Of a stretch of DNA of 23,103 nt, positions 21,550-23,103 are shown one piece after another. The DNA lies in NCBI GenBank assembly GCA_036653075.1, contig JAVVUQ010000017.1, positions 1 to 23,103 on the forward strand. Reading direction: 5' to 3'. The notes under the pieces are model-generated. The model was not told the origin of the DNA, searched no databases, and was given only the letters and a program-made list of their open reading frames with translations. The translations under genes and the position numbers were made by a program. The DNA comes from JAVVUQ01 sp036653075. GTDB taxonomy: Bacteria > Bacillota > Clostridia > Christensenellales > CAG-314. The stretch's first letter is position 1, and each line of letters starts with the position of its first letter.

Positions 21550-23091
21550 TTAAGCAGTACGAATTAAATATTTAATATATTCAGTACTACGTTTCATTTG
21601 CGCTTTTCCAAACTTTTTATCCATCAGAGATATAAGGTCATTAAGTTCTTTAGATAAAAACGAAAGATTTAACGAGGTAAATTTTCTAAAAATTTTACTC
21701 ATTAGCACAAAATCGATAGCTTCATTTTCCGTACCGCCAGCAGCGACATAAGTGGGTACAAATCGTTCGATTTGGCGTTTAATACGATTACCAAAAGTAA
21801 CCTTCATTTTTTCTGTAATAAAATCATCAATTGTATCAATATTAGCCTTATTTATGTCGCTCATTTTATATGTAATAAAAGAATCTGTGAAAAGTTTGTC
21901 AAGGTATTCTGCTGTCAACGTAACATTTTCAGTTAATGGAGCGTCAAAATATTCGCCTCTTTGGTTAAGGTCGATAGTAATAGTACGGTCATAAACTTTA
22001 TCAGTAATAGTAAAAGTAGAATCATCTTGGTTGGCAGTACCTATAAACCACATATTTTGTGGAACAAGTAATTTCCCTTCTTTTACAAATTGCGGATCGT
22101 TTTCTTCTTTACGCGCGACTAATTCAATTTCCCATTCAGAAATGTCGGGCATTTCCATAATGGATAAAAATTCAGCAAAATAATATTCGATACGAGCTAA
22201 GTTCATTTCGTCGAGTATGACAAAATTGGGGTCATCTCTATAATTTGCATTATAAATCGCCGCCAAAAATTCTGTTTCATTAAACTGTTTAGAAAATTCG
22301 TTTAAATATCCAACTAAATCAGCTCTATCACGCCAAGAAGGCTGAACTGAAACAATTGTCGAAGGATTATTGAAAAAATGTCCCATAGCGTACGGTAAGC
22401 TTGTCTTACCAGTACCAGAGATACCTTCTAAAATAATAACTTTTGTTGCCGCCATACCGGCAAAAAAACTTCTAATAATATGTTTACTATAATATAGTTT
22501 CATTTGCGAAGCGGCGAAATTGATAAATCTGTCCGTAAGTTCCGCAAGCGATGGCTTATAATCACTCATATCAATATAATCAACCGCATAATTATATTGC
22601 GCGTCTAACGCCGTAAGTTTAGCAAAACGCACTGGCAATTGTGGATTTTTTGTTCCTTTAATCTTTCCATTTTTTTCATCGCCTGTAACTACAGCATTTA
22701 AATCGCCTGGATACATTCCCATACGCAATTCAAACAACTTGTTTTTTTCTTTAGTAAGTTCTGCAATTTGCTGTTTTGCGTGCGCAATTTCTTCGACCAA
22801 TTTATCTTTGTCGATATTAACAGCGCGATAAAAAATAAATCGACGTATTAATTGTACTATGCGGTAAATAAGAAAAAAAGCAAAGGCAAGGTTAATCAAG
22901 GTTACGATAATCAACATAACCCAGCCTAAAAAATCTAATTCAGGCACAACCTCACCTAATCTTTTAAAATATGATGGTATATCTACGGTAAAGATTTTGC
23001 CTATTGCGCCAAACTGCACTTTAAAAAACAATCCAATGTTTTCAAAAAATGTAAAAACAAAATCCAAGTAATATTTAGCAAAATTTGACAT
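21550..23091 (-). CDS. Membrane-anchored McrB/AAA_5-type ATPase
   Basis: A 513-residue protein. The N-terminal 50 residues are amphipathic and aromatic, a membrane helix spans about 53-78, and a coiled coil 94-122 follows. The AAA+ domain has Walker A GISGTGKT (223-230), Walker B VILDEMN (291-297), then IGTANQDDSTF (350-360) and TDKVYDR (363-369), which resemble the GTxNxDETT...KVLDR pattern of COG1401 McrB-like ATPases. Nucleotide hydrolysis (ATP or GTP) should remodel a bound partner, likely the DUF2357-like product next door. Unlike McrB it has no DNA-binding N-terminal domain; that place is taken by the membrane anchor. AGGA lies 7 bp before the ATG at 23091, and the window ends 12 bp upstream. 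Confidence 0.82.
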   Translation of the reverse strand: MSNFAKYYLDFVFTFFENIGLFFKVQFGAIGKIFTVDIPSYFKRLGEVVPELDFLGWVMLIIVTLINLAFAFFLIYRIVQLIRRFIFYRAVNIDKDKLVEEIAHAKQQIAELTKEKNKLFELRMGMYPGDLNAVVTGDEKNGKIKGTKNPQLPVRFAKLTALDAQYNYAVDYIDMSDYKPSLAELTDRFINFAASQMKLYYSKHIIRSFFAGMAATKVIILEGISGTGKTSLPYAMGHFFNNPSTIVSVQPSWRDRADLVGYLNEFSKQFNETEFLAAIYNANYRDDPNFVILDEMNLARIEYYFAEFLSIMEMPDISEWEIELVARKEENDPQFVKEGKLLVPQNMWFIGTANQDDSTFTITDKVYDRTITIDLNQRGEYFDAPLTENVTLTAEYLDKLFTDSFITYKMSDINKANIDTIDDFITEKMKVTFGNRIKRQIERFVPTYVAAGGTENEAIDFVLMSKIFRKFTSLNLSFLSKELNDLISLMDKKFGKAQMKRSTEYIKYLIRTA

Positions 23092-23103
23092 AACTATATC
23101 CTG

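Overview
The window is very AT-rich DNA with Shine-Dalgarno sites of the AAGGAGG type, TTG as well as ATG starts and TGA used as a stop (tilS), so it uses the ordinary bacterial code. Gene content (Veg, Hsp33, a YqeM-like methyltransferase, tilS followed by hpt, a DUF3343 protein with a class V aminotransferase, S20) points to a low-GC Bacillota, most likely an uncultured Clostridia-type organism. A run of ten N in a coding region shows this is a draft assembly, probably metagenomic. Family assignments come from motifs read by eye, not from searches.

Layout. 1-1740: start of a leftward membrane protein cut by the window edge, then a small two-helix membrane protein and a predicted lipoprotein. 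1811-6958: leftward genes for a Methyltransf_32-type methyltransferase, a TPR-like protein, Hsp33 and a YqeM-like methyltransferase. 7099-9186: rightward tilS and hpt, ending at a strong terminator. 9901-11789: a twin zinc-ribbon protein with a very acidic tail, leftward veg, and rpsT with a long leader and an extended S20 tail. 11967-12042: tRNA-Thr(CGU). 12376-15426: a leftward ferritin-like protein, a leftward DUF3343 protein and a divergent cysteine-desulfurase-like enzyme broken by the N gap. 15659-18835: two leftward EAL proteins, one with a complete catalytic set and one degraded. 18926-23091: a leftward set made of a membrane-anchored McrB-like AAA+ ATPase, a DUF2357-like coiled-coil protein and an ER/SipW-type signal peptidase.

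Themes. Housekeeping functions dominate (tRNA maturation, purine salvage, ribosome, redox chaperone). A c-di-GMP turnover pair and a possible sulfur/selenium-handling pair are visible. The most unusual gene set is the AAA+/DUF2357-like pair at the right end: it resembles the ATPase side of McrBC-type systems, but the ATPase is tethered to the membrane and no nuclease motif is visible.

Non-coding DNA is also distinctive. Most longer intergenic regions carry their own short tandem repeat (periods of about 13, 18, 22, 30, 32, 44, 50 and 54 bp), and one in-frame 21-bp repeat lies inside tilS. The divergent tilS/methyltransferase promoters each put the expected +1 at or one base before the start codon, suggesting leaderless mRNAs. 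Islands of GC-rich pairing in the rpsT leader and between rpsT and the tRNA suggest structured RNA.
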